From: Streptomyces netropsis
Lineage (GTDB): Bacteria > Actinomycetota > Actinomycetes > Streptomycetales > Streptomycetaceae
NCBI RefSeq assembly: GCF_014203545.1
Contig: NZ_JACHJG010000008.1
Coordinates: 1-64,000 of the forward strand
DNA length: 64,000 bases
Direction of reading: 5' to 3'
Made by a program: the position numbers and the translations under genes. Numbering within the stretch: the first letter of the stretch is position 1; each line of letters starts with the position of its first letter. Shown in pieces: positions 8,733 to 18,500 of the stretch. A model generated the notes under the pieces. It was given only the letters and a program-made list of their open reading frames with translations, did no database searches and was not told the DNA's origin.

Positions 8733-8760
8733 CTGGCGGATACCGTCTCGTGGCGATGCG

Positions 8761-9588
8761 TCACGACGATGTGCAGATCGCCTCTGCAGTCACTTTCTGG
8801 GGTGTGCCCGTCGTGTTCTCGGCAGTGATCTGCCATCCGGTGCCGTTGGGGAGTGCGCGAGAGGCGCCGATGAATGCCTGGCCGCTGGGGAAAGAACCAC
8901 CACCGCTGGCTACTTGGCCGGGGTCGCAATTGGCAGTCGCAACGCCTTCATCGCCGGGCTGGACGGTGATCTGGTTGCCGAGCCGGGGCTCATGGGCGAC
9001 CGTCGAGCACAGGGCGACCGCATTGAAGCTCTGCACCGCGTTCGAGTTGTTGAACACCACGGCGTGGTACGACTGGGTCGAGGCGGAGAACCGCAGGCCG
9101 ACGACGTCGGTGCCTGTCGCCTCCCAGCCTCCGCCGGCGGGTACCTGGCTGCCGGGGCACCTGAGGAAGCTGCTGACGCTCTGTTGGTGGGCGGGCACCG
9201 TGAGGGGGGTGTCGGCCACGCGCGTGTGGGACTGAGCGGTGCAGACGACAAAGGCTGAACCTCGCCGCTCCACGGCCGATTTGTTGCTGAACTTGACTTC
9301 CCATGCATTGCCGCGGGGTGAGGAGCCGGTCAGGAAGAGCCCTTTACCGGACCTGACGCCGCCGCCTCCGCTCGGTTCACGGCCGGCTGGGCAAGGCGCG
9401 ATGGCCGTTCTGGCCTGGCCTGCCGGGATGACCACCTCGGCGCCTTGACTCCCGGTGTGATCCGTCGGGGCTGCGGCCCTGGGCTCGGAGGCCGGCGCAC
9501 TGCTTGTCCAGCCAGCGGCATCGGTCATTCCTGCGGTGAGGGTCAGAGCGGCGACCGCCGCCATCACCGGAATTCTGATCCACTTCAC
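8761..9588 (-). CDS. Secreted Cys-repeat protein of unknown function
   Basis: A 275-residue exported protein. GTG 9588 (VKWIRIPVMAAVAALTLTAG) has GGGGAGGA five bases upstream and gives a classical signal peptide ending near AGWTSSA. The mature part contains three imperfect repeats of about 70-80 residues, each opening with a CP-x(4-6)-P-(S/A)GGG-type motif (CPAGREPSGGGG, CPGSQVPAGGG, CDPGQVASGGG) and closing with a second Cys (VVCTAQ, ALCSTV, AICTSS), so three disulfide-linked modules are likely. I do not recognise a named family. It lies just downstream of an IS5 element transcribed towards it, so antisense read-through is possible. Confidence 0.75.
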   Translation of the reverse strand: MKWIRIPVMAAVAALTLTAGMTDAAGWTSSAPASEPRAAAPTDHTGSQGAEVVIPAGQARTAIAPCPAGREPSGGGGVRSGKGLFLTGSSPRGNAWEVKFSNKSAVERRGSAFVVCTAQSHTRVADTPLTVPAHQQSVSSFLRCPGSQVPAGGGWEATGTDVVGLRFSASTQSYHAVVFNNSNAVQSFNAVALCSTVAHEPRLGNQITVQPGDEGVATANCDPGQVASGGGSFPSGQAFIGASRALPNGTGWQITAENTTGTPQKVTAEAICTSS

Positions 9589-9697
9589 TTCGTCCTCCCC
9601 TGTGCTGTTACTCCTGCAAGGCAGGCATGCCCTACACACCCGAAAGAACCCGGAAAGTCACTCGTCTGAGCTAACGGGCCTCAAGAACTCCACTCCC

Positions 9698-9735
9698 ACG
9701 AGTGGCCACCCTAGACACGAGTGGCCACCCTAGAA
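9698..9735. repeat. Tandem 19-bp direct repeat
   Basis: CACGAGTGGCCACCCTAGA occurs twice head to tail with no spacer; each unit contains the palindrome GTGGCCAC. It lies in a gap of about 780 bp with no supported gene (9589-10368). It could be an operator pair or a replication-slippage relic. Confidence 0.6.
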
Positions 9736-10104
9736 AGGAAGGGAACACAGGGACCTGGGCCTTCTCAGGTGCGTCCGACGAATCGCGTCAGGGACACAGC
9801 ATGGCCACGCGGGCCCGCCGACCTGACCCGTCGGACAGGCCTAGGCGTTTCAGGGCCGGGCGGCGTCGGACCGAGGAAGACCCCGAGGCTTCCTGGGCCC
9901 GACGCCACGGGAAGTGCACTGCTCTCAGAGCAGGCCAGCCACCTAGTGGATCAAGCCTCCGACGAAGGCGTGGATCCCGGCCACGGCCCAGCCCAAGAGC
10001 TGACCGGTAATGGGCAAGAGCATCGCTGCACTCCTGTCATATGGGCCGCTCATCATCGCGGCCTGGTGACCGGATCAACGACGCCCCGTCCGGTCGGACA
10101 CGTC

Positions 10105-10332
10105 CTAGTGCCCAGGCAGGCAACGCTTGCCCGTGAAGGAGCGCCCGCCACGGGGCGGCTGTGTCACCGCGGTGCATGCTCTCGGCGTGCGGCCGGAAGT
10201 TCCCGCACTGGACGCACTTGGGGCTTTTGGCCGGTGAGGCGAAGGGGGCACTTCCCTGCTCCAGCGAAGCCAGAGCTTGGGGGCACGTGCCGGGCGTCGC
10301 GACGGGGCGAACGTTGCCTGTCGGGGCACTAG
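10105..10332. repeat. Candidate MITE bounded by 26-bp inverted repeats
   Basis: The left end CTAGTGCCCAGGCAGGCAAC (10105 on) matches the reverse complement of the right end, CTAGTGCCCCGACAGGCAAC (to 10332), and the match continues to about 26 bases. CTAG at both tips looks like the target or terminal tetranucleotide. The 228-bp unit holds no transposase, so it resembles a non-autonomous element or deletion derivative. Confidence 0.6.
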
Positions 10333-10368
10333 CGTGCGGCGATCCGGCTACGGGACGAACGCCGGGAC

Positions 10369-11610
10369 CTAAGAGGCGTTCTTGGCCTGGGCGTTTGCGT
10401 CACCGCACATCGCTTGCCGGTACAGCGTCTTCAGCGCGTCGTCGATGGGGTGGTGCTGCGGTTTTCCCGAGGAGTCCGGCTTGTTCCACCTCTGGAGGTT
10501 GACCGCGACGGACATCTGGCGCTTGCCGTCGGCCCGGGTCAGGGACATCGTTCCGGCCCCCCACACCGTGCCGTCGTGGCCCCAGAAGGTGCCGCAACCC
10601 TGGATGCCGACCTTGTGCAGACCGAGGCCGTATTCGATCATCGATCCGTCCAGGGCGACGACCGGGACCGTGCGCTGCATCTGCGCCAGCGACAACTGGT
10701 TGACGATCTTTCCGTCGAGCAGCTTGCCGTAGAAACGGTTGAGATCCTCCATGGTCGATACGAGAGCGGCGCCGGTCCCCGTCCAGGACATGTTGTAGAC
10801 GCTGTAGTCGCGCGGCGGGTCGTTCAGGCCCCACAGAGCCTCGTACATCCGCGAGTGCGGCCCCTCGATACGCGGCCGGGCCGGAAACCCGGTGTGCCGG
10901 AGCCCAGCACGCTCGATGACATTCCGGGTGATGTACTCCTCGGCCGTGGTACCGGTCACCTGCTCCAGAAGTTGGCCGAGGAGCAGGTAATTGGTGTTGG
11001 AGTACACCCCCGGAGTGGCTCCGGGCTCGCCTGCGGGAGGCGCCTTGACCCCCATCTCGATCAGCTCGGCCGGGCGGAACTGCCTGAACCGGTTGTCGTC
11101 CAGGCTCTCGGGCGACATGTCCTGCAGGGAAGGGAACGCATAGCGGGTGTAGTCGGGTAGGCCGCTGGTGTTGTTGAGTAGCATGCGCACCGTGATCTTT
11201 TTGCCGCGCTCTCCCGGCACCAGCTGCGGCAGGTAGCCGCCGATCGGTGCGTCGAGCTGGATGCGGCCCTGCTCGACCTGCTGCATGACTGCGGCGGCGG
11301 TGAAGGTCTTGGTGATGCTGCCGACGCGCTGGCGCATGTCGGGCGTGACGGGACGGCCGGTCCTGACATCGGCGACCCCGGAGGCGCCGCGCCATGTCCG
11401 GCCGGCATCGCGTATCTCGGCGTACAACCCCGGCACGCCGGCGCGGTGGACACCGTCCATGGCGGACTTCAGCTCTCCGGGATCGAGGGCGGTCGCCGGG
11501 CTCGTGCTGGTGGTCGGCGCGGCCCTTGTCCCGTCGGATGCGGGAGCTGCCGCCACCGTGCCCACACAGACGCTCAGCGCGGCCACGCTTCCACATATCG
11601 CCAGTCGCAT
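10369..11610 (-). CDS. Serine hydrolase (beta-lactamase/D-Ala-D-Ala carboxypeptidase family)
   Basis: Exported penicillin-binding-type hydrolase of 413 residues. A signal peptide (MRLAICGSVAALSVCVGTVAAAPA) is followed by the class C-like catalytic triad motifs: SITK (S-x-x-K) in QRVGSITKTFTAA, YSN in PGVYSNTNYLLLG, and the HDG box (replacing KTG) in FWGHDGTVWG. LLNNTSGLPDYT is typical of Streptomyces R61-like DD-peptidases. ATG 11610 is the conservative start; TTG 11616 sits at better spacing behind AAAGGA. It lies downstream of the esterase gene on the same strand after a 74-nt gap. Peptidoglycan trimming or esterase activity are both possible. It is one of three genes of this family in the window. 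Confidence 0.88.
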   Translation of the reverse strand: MRLAICGSVAALSVCVGTVAAAPASDGTRAAPTTSTSPATALDPGELKSAMDGVHRAGVPGLYAEIRDAGRTWRGASGVADVRTGRPVTPDMRQRVGSITKTFTAAAVMQQVEQGRIQLDAPIGGYLPQLVPGERGKKITVRMLLNNTSGLPDYTRYAFPSLQDMSPESLDDNRFRQFRPAELIEMGVKAPPAGEPGATPGVYSNTNYLLLGQLLEQVTGTTAEEYITRNVIERAGLRHTGFPARPRIEGPHSRMYEALWGLNDPPRDYSVYNMSWTGTGAALVSTMEDLNRFYGKLLDGKIVNQLSLAQMQRTVPVVALDGSMIEYGLGLHKVGIQGCGTFWGHDGTVWGAGTMSLTRADGKRQMSVAVNLQRWNKPDSSGKPQHHPIDDALKTLYRQAMCGDANAQAKNAS

Positions 11611-11684
11611 CTTCAAGACATCCGTCCTTTCGTGATCAATGAGTGCAACGGGGGCTCTCCCCCGTGCCTTTCGGCATCCACGGC

Positions 11685-12581
11685 TCACTTGGCCAGAGCG
11701 CGGCGCAGGGCGGCGCCGAGTTCGGCGTTCTGCCGCTGCGAGACCTCGGCGGACAGGAGTGCCTGCGATCCGTGGAAGGTGCCGGGCCACTGGTGGAGCT
11801 CGACCGACACGCCCACCTGCATCAGGCGCAGTGCGTATGCGATGCCCTCGTCGCGGTTCGGGCAGAACTCGGCGGTGGCGATGTAGGCCGGTGGCAGGCC
11901 GGAGAGATCTGCGGCCCGAGCCGGGGCGGCGTACGGTGTGGCGGGCTGGGAGCCCAGGTAGTGCCGCCACGCTGCGGCGAGCTTGTCGCGGTTGAACCAG
12001 GGCGTGTCGGTGAAGTTCCGTGCCGACCACGTCTCCTGCCGGTCGTCCAGTCCCGGCTGGTTCAGCAGTTGGAAGTGGATCGCCGGTCCCTGCTCGTCGC
12101 GCGCCCGCAGGGCCGTCGCGGCCGCGATGTTCGCGCCGGCGCTGTGTCCTCCGACCGCGATCCGCGCCGGGTCGATGCCGAGTTCGTCCGCGTGCTCGGC
12201 CGTCCAGGTCAGTACGGCATAGGCGTCGTCGAGGGCGGCCGGGAACCGGTGCTCGGGCGCCAGGCGGTAGCCCACCGAGATCACCGCCGCCCCGGCGAGG
12301 CTCGCGATCCGGGCGGCCCAGGGATGCTCGGTGTCCAGGTCGCCGAAGACTCCGCCGCCGCCGTGCAGCCAGACGATGGCGCCTTGCGCCTGGTGCGGGC
12401 GGTAGACCCGCACCGCCACATCCGGGTCGGCGGACACCGTGCGGTCCTCGACCTCCATGTTCGAGGTGTCCGGTGCCGGCGCCGCGGCGGCACGCTCGGA
12501 GAATTCCTTGCGCGAGGTGACCGGGTCGTTCATGTCGAGTTGCGGGAGAAACGGGATGAACGCTTCGAGTTCGGGATCCAT
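11685..12581 (-). CDS. Alpha/beta hydrolase, HSL/lipase family
   Basis: Cytoplasmic esterase of 298 residues in the hormone-sensitive lipase family. It shows the oxyanion-hole motif VWLHGGGGVFGDL, the nucleophile elbow GGHSAGANIA (Ser), the acid region ATAEFCPNRDEG, and the catalytic His in WPGTFHGSQAL. The start is ATG 12581 (MDPELEAF), with GAGG nine bases upstream; the longer frame to 12827 is not protein-like. It probably hydrolyses short-chain esters or acylated small molecules. It is likely co-transcribed with the downstream serine hydrolase. Confidence 0.86.
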   Translation of the reverse strand: MDPELEAFIPFLPQLDMNDPVTSRKEFSERAAAAPAPDTSNMEVEDRTVSADPDVAVRVYRPHQAQGAIVWLHGGGGVFGDLDTEHPWAARIASLAGAAVISVGYRLAPEHRFPAALDDAYAVLTWTAEHADELGIDPARIAVGGHSAGANIAAATALRARDEQGPAIHFQLLNQPGLDDRQETWSARNFTDTPWFNRDKLAAAWRHYLGSQPATPYAAPARAADLSGLPPAYIATAEFCPNRDEGIAYALRLMQVGVSVELHQWPGTFHGSQALLSAEVSQRQNAELGAALRRALAK

Positions 12582-12852
12582 GACGACCATCCTCACGCTC
12601 GTCACCCGATGGGTCACCCGCCATCCGTCGCGCATCCCACCGCGATCACGCACCGATCGGCGCCGCCCCGTCCTTCTCTCTCCTGGCGTTCCAGAACCCG
12701 CCCGTCGCCCACTGCGCGCCATCCCCAGTCGTGCAGCAGGATCACCGTGTCCGCCCGCAGGTCGAGCAGCGTAAACACGCTCACGCGGCGCGCCTGCGGC
12801 CTTCGTCGGCAGAGCGGTGTTGCCCATGACCCGAGGCCACTAGCGTGATGGC

Positions 12853-13620
12853 ATGCACCGAAGCGATATCCCCCGACACATGCGCATGGCACTGGCCGTC
12901 GCCACAGCCCTTCTTCTCTCCACGGGGTGCACGAGCGCGTCGGGCACGACGGACGCCCGTCAGGAGGCGAAGAGTCCGGCAGCAACCGGCGCCCGCTCCG
13001 CGGGCTCCAAGGAAACCTCAGCAACCGCCGATGCCTTCAGGCATCGGGCCTCCGGCCTCATCCCCGCCCGGCAATTACAACGCGATGTGTGCGAGGCAGG
13101 CGAGGAGAGTTCGTTCAACCACGGTCGCGATACCTACCGGTTCAGGTGCACGCGCACGCTCATCATGTACTTCGGTGCGGACGGCGCAATCGTGGACCGA
13201 ATCCGGGAAATGGACGCGGCCATCAAGGACGTCGTACGAAAGCGCACCGGAAGCAAACCAATAACCGATCAGTCATTCGAGACGGTCGACGAAGCCATGA
13301 AGTACTACGCGAGCGATGGGAAGGACGGGCCAGTGCCGACGCTGACTTACCGGTGGTCGGTCGGGGGCGGCGCACAAAACAAGTTCAAGGCAAGAATGGA
13401 CTGGGAAGATCCGGTCAAGGACAGGGGGCGGTTCTTCCTGCAAGGGCCGGGGAACTATGTCTGTAGCACGAGCAACGGAGGGGTGAATGCGTCACGTTCG
13501 GCCGTGCAAGAGTGCCAGACAGTGGATCAGGAGGCCGAGACTTCAAGGATCCGGGCCCGGCACCGGTATGCGGTGAAGGTAACCCTCGAGGACAATTACT
13601 ACGAACTCGAATGGGAATAG
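12853..13620 (+). CDS. Putative lipoprotein with a TTA codon
   Basis: A 255-residue exported lipoprotein. The N-terminus MHRSDIPRHMRMALAVATAL ends in a lipobox (LLSTGC), so Cys 26 is probably lipidated. After a low-complexity Ala/Ser/Gly linker comes a mixed domain with six Cys residues and an Asp/Lys-rich surface (DRIREMDAAIKDVV), ending VTLEDNYYELEWE. I do not recognise the family. Codon 75 is TTA (13075-13077), which in Streptomyces is read only by the bldA tRNA, so translation is probably limited to late growth. It is less GC-rich than its neighbours in the second half. Confidence 0.72.
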   Translation: MHRSDIPRHMRMALAVATALLLSTGCTSASGTTDARQEAKSPAATGARSAGSKETSATADAFRHRASGLIPARQLQRDVCEAGEESSFNHGRDTYRFRCTRTLIMYFGADGAIVDRIREMDAAIKDVVRKRTGSKPITDQSFETVDEAMKYYASDGKDGPVPTLTYRWSVGGGAQNKFKARMDWEDPVKDRGRFFLQGPGNYVCSTSNGGVNASRSAVQECQTVDQEAETSRIRARHRYAVKVTLEDNYYELEWE

Positions 13621-13814
13621 CGGGGAGGGGTGGGCAGTGGCGCCTGTCGGCGACCACCCACCGTGCGACGCTGGTGCAGCCCTCGGGTGCAGCTGTCACC
13701 TGCGGCCAACGGTGAGCCGTCAACGAACCCGTGCCGACACCCCCACAACCCTGGTGGCACCGCAGCTCAGTGATGTGGAGTGCCATCGCGGCGACGGCGG
13801 CCATTGCCAGCGTC

Positions 13815-14050
13815 ATCGCTGCCGTGGCCGTGGCGAAATGACACGTTGCCGCCCTGCTGCCACTTGGCGAAGTAGCCGTAGACCGTGGCCCACGCCGGGA
13901 GTCGTGCGGGAGATGCCGGCAGAGTCCCGGCAGCGGTCTCCGTACAGGATCGCGTTCATGGTCTGCCACAGCTCACTCTCGGGCGGGCGCCCGGCGCCCG
14001 GGGCGCGCTGGCGGCGCTTGGCCCGCCACAGGCCGTGATGGCTCAACTCG
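13815..14050 (-). pseudogene. Decayed IS5-type transposase fragment
   Basis: The minus strand shows GRPPESELWQTMNAILYG in one frame, then CRHLPHDS and AWATVYGYFAKWQQGG in the other frames. Together these match the N-terminal domain of an IS5/IS112-type transposase. At least two frameshifts have occurred and the catalytic domain is absent. It is a different lineage from the intact element at 7773. Confidence 0.72.
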
Positions 14051-14242
14051 CAGGCCCAGGTTCAGAAGCAGGCGCTGAAGGCACCCCCGCCGCACCCCCG
14101 ACGCGGCACTGTCACCGATCGGTCATGGGCATGTCTTGAATCTGCTTCAGGGCCCTTTTCAAGATCATCCCGCTGATAGATTCCCGTCTCGCCGGGTCCA
14201 AGATCATCGGCACCCGGCTGGACCATCATTGAGGAGCAACAG

Positions 14243-14554
14243 GTGAATTCCGTAATTCGGGGGAAGAGCGCCGGCAAGCGTGCCGCTGCCGTGGCGGGCC
14301 TGCTGGTCGCCGCCACGCTCGGCGGCGCGGCTCTGGCGGCGCCGGCGTACGCCGACGACGTCTACGGCCACTGCAAGGGCGAGGGCGTGCGCATCCGCGC
14401 CGCCGCGAGCACGTCCAGCTCGGTCGTCGGCCTCTGCTACAGCGACCACCGCCTGGCGCACCGTGACGTTTCGGGCGACGGTCAGTGGGACAAGGTCTAC
14501 GACGTGAACACCGGCGTGTCCGGCTGGATCTCGCACGGTTACTGGAGCTGGTAA
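14243..14554 (+). CDS. Small secreted SH3-like protein
   Basis: A 103-residue exported protein. GTG 14243 has GAGGAGCAACAG directly upstream. The signal peptide (AAAVAGLLVAATLGGAALAAPAYA) ends at AYA-DD. The mature part of about 66 residues looks like a single bacterial SH3 domain: GVRIRAAASTSSSVVGLCY corresponds to the usual nVRsgPststxvig strand and WISHGYW to the final strand. Two Cys residues may pair. Such proteins bind cell wall or other extracellular ligands; the actual partner is unknown. A strong terminator follows immediately. Confidence 0.78.
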   Translation: MNSVIRGKSAGKRAAAVAGLLVAATLGGAALAAPAYADDVYGHCKGEGVRIRAAASTSSSVVGLCYSDHRLAHRDVSGDGQWDKVYDVNTGVSGWISHGYWSW

Positions 14555-14559
14555 ACAGC

Positions 14560-14610
14560 AGCCGGGGGGCGCGGGGGGTCCCTACCCCGCGGCCCCCGGC
14601 GCTTTCTTCT
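14560..14610 (+). terminator. Rho-independent terminator of the SH3-like gene
   Basis: Right after the stop codon, GCCGGGGGGCGCGGGG pairs with CCCCGCGGCCCCCGGC across a short loop, followed by CTTTCTTCTT. It is a strong GC hairpin with a T-rich tail. Confidence 0.8.
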
Positions 14611-14625
14611 TGGGTGAGGCGGCGG

Positions 14626-14952
14626 TCAGGCCGTACAACAGGTACGGACAAACCTCAAGGCGGGGCGTGGCAAAGCCGAGGACGACGCCGGGCCGAACCC
14701 TTCCAGGCTGTCGGCCAGCTCTACGAGGACCAGGCGGAGCACGCGCGGAACCTGCCAGCGAGTGGGCAGATAGGCGAGGGGCAGGGGCGCGTTGCGCGTG
14801 ACCCGGTACAGATGCACGCCGACGCGGGCGTAGTCCCCCGTGTGTCGAGCGGGCCGGGGGCTACGACCGGTCCCGGGGTGGTCCCGAACCCGTTCACGGC
14901 GTTCTGTGTGAGCGCCGCGGTGACGGCCGGCACGGCCAGGGCGTTGCTCGTC
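14626..14952 (-). pseudogene. Broken DUF4255/Pvc16-type gene (contractile injection cap protein family)
   Basis: Immediately after the LysM-like gene the minus strand reads SNALAVPAVTAALTQNAVNG, the characteristic beginning of DUF4255/Pvc16 N-terminal domains. The expected ATG is ACG, although a GAGGA ribosome site is present. The sequence VHLYRVTRNAPLPLAYLPT, typical of the second half of the domain, continues in another frame, so there is also a frameshift near 14850 and the frame ends at 14626. Proteins of this family cap or complete sheathed tails in extracellular contractile injection systems. The assignment is from motif memory. Confidence 0.55.
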
Positions 14953-14958
14953 GGGTCC

Positions 14959-15465
14959 TCACCACAGCGTGCTCAGGTCGTCGAGGTCGGTGAACCACTG
15001 CTCGGTGCCGGTGATCAGGCTTTCGGTGATCTCGACGGCGATCTGTCCGTCGTCGGCGAGCGTCTGGCGGACCTGCTCCAGGTTGTTCCGGAGCATGGGG
15101 TCGTTCTGGGCCGCAGCCTGAACCTTTTCGGCGGCGAGCACCTCGGCCGTTGCCTGGCGTTCGGCCTTGTCGGCCTCGAGGGCGCTCCGGGCGGTCTGGA
15201 TGAGCGCGTCGAGTTCCCTGCTGATCTGCTCGAAGAAGGCGGCCAGGGCCCCCTCCACGACGTCGGGGACTTCGTCGCAAGCCTCGACCAGCGGTGGCAC
15301 GACCACGACCATTCCCGGTCGCAGATGGTCGAGGTCGAGACCCGGATTGGCCTCGCGGATCGCCTGAGCGGCCCTTTCCTGCGCCGCCTTGGATGTTCCG
15401 GCCTTGACGAGCCGGGCAGCCAGGGCGGCGACGGTGTTCTCCTGCTCGACGACGACGATCGGCAT
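14959..15465 (-). CDS. LysM-like protein of an injection-system-like block
   Basis: A 168-residue cytoplasmic protein without a signal peptide. Residues about 8-55 (TVAALAARLVKAGTSKAAQE ... IREANPGLDLDHLRPGMVVVVPP) resemble a LysM fold, especially the final LRPGMVVVVPP strand, though with a longer first helix. Residues 60-165 are acidic and helical, probably a coiled coil (ALEADKAERQATAEVLAAEKVQAA). ATG 15465 has GGAAGGA nine bases upstream. It follows the large DUF6519 gene after 89 bases and precedes the broken DUF4255 gene. LysM proteins are regular baseplate or hub components of phage-tail-like injection systems, which fits the context. Confidence 0.7.
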   Translation of the reverse strand: MPIVVVEQENTVAALAARLVKAGTSKAAQERAAQAIREANPGLDLDHLRPGMVVVVPPLVEACDEVPDVVEGALAAFFEQISRELDALIQTARSALEADKAERQATAEVLAAEKVQAAAQNDPMLRNNLEQVRQTLADDGQIAVEITESLITGTEQWFTDLDDLSTLW

Positions 15466-15554
15466 CCTTGCGGTCCTTCCGGCGGTTGAATCGGGGAGGT
15501 CGAGGGCGAGAGGGAGCGGACGGTCCCTCGGAGGGCGGGGTACCGGACCCGTCG

Positions 15555-18500
15555 TCAGAGCACATCCATGACATTGAGGTTCAGCCACTTGGGGTCGATG
15601 TAGTCCTCCGGGTCGATGCCTCGACTGGTGATGTTGCCGAGCGCGGCGAGCGAGCCCGGGTCGACGTCGAGGTAGATCGACGGAAGGCCGCCCCTGGCAC
15701 GGTTGGCGGTCACGGTCGCGGTCCTGGCCCGCACGGTGAGCGCGGCCGGGTCCGAGTCGCCGTGCTGGCGGAACTGGTTGGCGGAGACGACAGCGTCTCC
15801 GGCCACGTCGATCCGCGCTGCGGGGTGCTGGGCGGCGCCGGTGAAGGTGTTGGCGGAGACGATCGCGCTGACGTCCAGCGAGGCGTGGGCGAACGCGGTG
15901 TGGCGGCCGATGAGGTACGAGACCCGGTTGCCGACGACGGAGACGTACGGGCCGATGTGCCCGGTGCGGATGTCCGGGGTGTCGGGGTCCCCGTCGTCGT
16001 CCCCGGGGTCGTCGCCCACCAACAGGCCGCTCCACGGGGTGTGCCCGTCGTCGTCGACGTCCTCGGGGATCCGTCGGCAGACATTGCCCTCGATGGTGGT
16101 GCGAGCGAAGACGGAGACGTGGATGCCGAGGCACCGGTCGTCATCGTCGGGCTCGGCCCGGCCGATCCGCTCGACGGTGTTGCCGTGGACTCGGGACTCC
16201 CGGCAGGCCAGCACGGCCACACCGGTCCTGTGGTCCGGGCTGCCGCCCTCGTCACCTTCCTTGCCCTCGTCGAGCTCGGTGGTGAGGTTGCAGACCGTGT
16301 TGGATCCCACGAGTGCATGGGTCGCGCCGACGACTCGGATGCCGTCGGTGCCGCCGGTTTCGCTCCACTTGTGAGTGGCGATGTCCCGCAGCGTGTTGCC
16401 GACGATCACGGCGTCGGCGAGCCGGCCTCGTTCCGTGACCACGATCCCCCCTTCGCCGACTCCTTCGATCGTGTTGTGCGAGACGTCGAGGTCGCCGGTG
16501 GGCACCCGCACGAGGATGCCCACGCCCCCGATCCGGCTGATGCGGTTGCCCGAGATGCGGGTGGTGCCGCGCAGTACGCCGGACTCGCCGCTCCGCATGG
16601 CGATCCCGTGGCCCGAGCCGGTCTCCGGGTCCGGGTTGCCGGTGACCGTGTTGTCCCGGACGGTGTATCCGCTCGCCCCCACCTCGATGCCGACCCCCTT
16701 GCTCTGCACGTGGTTGTCGGTGATGTCGAAGGAGGCCCAGGGGGAGAGGGCGCCGAGCAACCGCAGACCCGCGCCCTGCGCGAACACCACCGTGTTGCCG
16801 CGGATGGTGTTGCGGAGCATGTGGGCCGCACTGCCGCGGAACTGCACGCCCGACCACCAGCACGTCAGCAGGTTGCCACTGATCTCCAGATCGGCTGTCA
16901 GCAGGTGTGCCCTGATGCCGCCGCCTTCGTCGTCCAGGTACTCCCGGGCCTCGACACCGATGCGGGCCGCGATGTCGCAGTCCTGGATGCGGGTGCGCAG
17001 GGACGCGTTGGAGAGCTGGACGGCGGTGCCCTGGCCGCTGTCCTCTCCCCCGCCGGCGATCAGCACGGTGAGCCGCCGGACGGTGACCTCGGCCGTGATG
17101 GAGACCTTGATCCCGGGCCGGTGGCTGCTGGAGATCAGCGCGAAGTCCTCCAGGGTGACAAAGGCCGAGAGGCTGATGTCGAAGCCGCCCCTCTCACCGA
17201 TGAGCAGGGTGCCGGGGCCCTGCCCGTGGACCCGCACCGACCGTGCCTCCCGGATCCGTACGGGTTCCTCGCCGAGGTGGTAGACGCCCTGCGCGAGACA
17301 GACCGTGCCGCCGTCTTCCGAGACCGAGTCCACCGCAGCCTGCACGGTCATGACACCGCTGGCGTGCGACTCGGGGGTGACACAGACCGTGCAGTCCCCG
17401 CAGTGCCCGGCGTCCGGCCACAGCGTGCGGCAGTCGTACGTGGCGGAGGGGAACGTGACGACGGCCAGGCGGGCGTAGTGGTGGTGAACGCCCAAAGGGG
17501 GCGCCTCGTCGAGCTTCTCGACGGTGGCGGTGGCCGTGCGCGCGGTGAAGATCCAGTGGTCACCGGGGCGGAAGACACCGCCACCGGGTGCGTCGAGTGT
17601 CACGGTGATGCCGTGTTCGAGGACGACGGCCACGCTCCCGGTCCGTACCCCGATGACCCCAGGGGCGCCCGCGGCGTCGAGGTCCTCGAGTACGGCACCC
17701 GTTCCGCTCGTGATCGTGCCCGCTTGGGCCCACCGGCGGATCCGCAGATTCCGCCGGCGCGCCTCGTCGGTCGTGGCCGGCAGGTCGGTCGGCAGCGCAG
17801 GGCTGAAGGAGACCGTCCCGTCGCCGTGCACCGTGGTGATGCGGCGCATCTCACCGGGCCGCTCGTCGAGTTCCCGGTGGTCGTCGAGGATCTCCACCCA
17901 GTCGTTCTCGCGCAGGCCGGGCACCGTGTCACGGCCCAGGTGCTCGGGCCGCAACCGGTCGGGGGCCACGACCTCGACGACCCGCACGGCGACGGAGCCG
18001 TTGTCGCGGGACCACTTGAAGGTGGCGGTGCCGGGGGCTCCGCCGTCGTGGATCTCGACCCGGTAGGTCTGGTTCTCGAGCCCGCGGTAGGCACCGCCGG
18101 GCGGCGGCGAGCCGGGGTCGTCGGCAGCCGCCACGGCGACCGCGTCGGTGGTGAGCCGGCCCGCGGAGAGGGCGATGACGTCGGCCCAGCCGGGGATGTC
18201 CTCGTCCTTGGTGCCGCAGTTGATGCCGGGGGTGTCGGGTTCGTGCACGCGCACCCGCCACACGGTCTGGGTGCGGCCGGTGGTGTCGACGCCCACCGCC
18301 TCCTCGACCAGGTCCGGCGCCTGGAGCGGGGTGACCTCGCGCTGCCACACGTCCAGATAGACCAGATGGGTGCCCGTGGTGGGCAGGTCTTTCGGGGCCG
18401 ACCAGTAGGGCTGGTGCGCGTACGGGGTGTCCTCCTCGCTCACGGGGTCGGCGAGCAGCGGGTCGAGGACGATGCCTCCCGTGCCGTGGTTCTCGGCGAG

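Noticed and set aside
10161-10502. 113-codon frame across the MITE
   Set aside because: No ribosome site, low-complexity product, runs through both inverted repeats.
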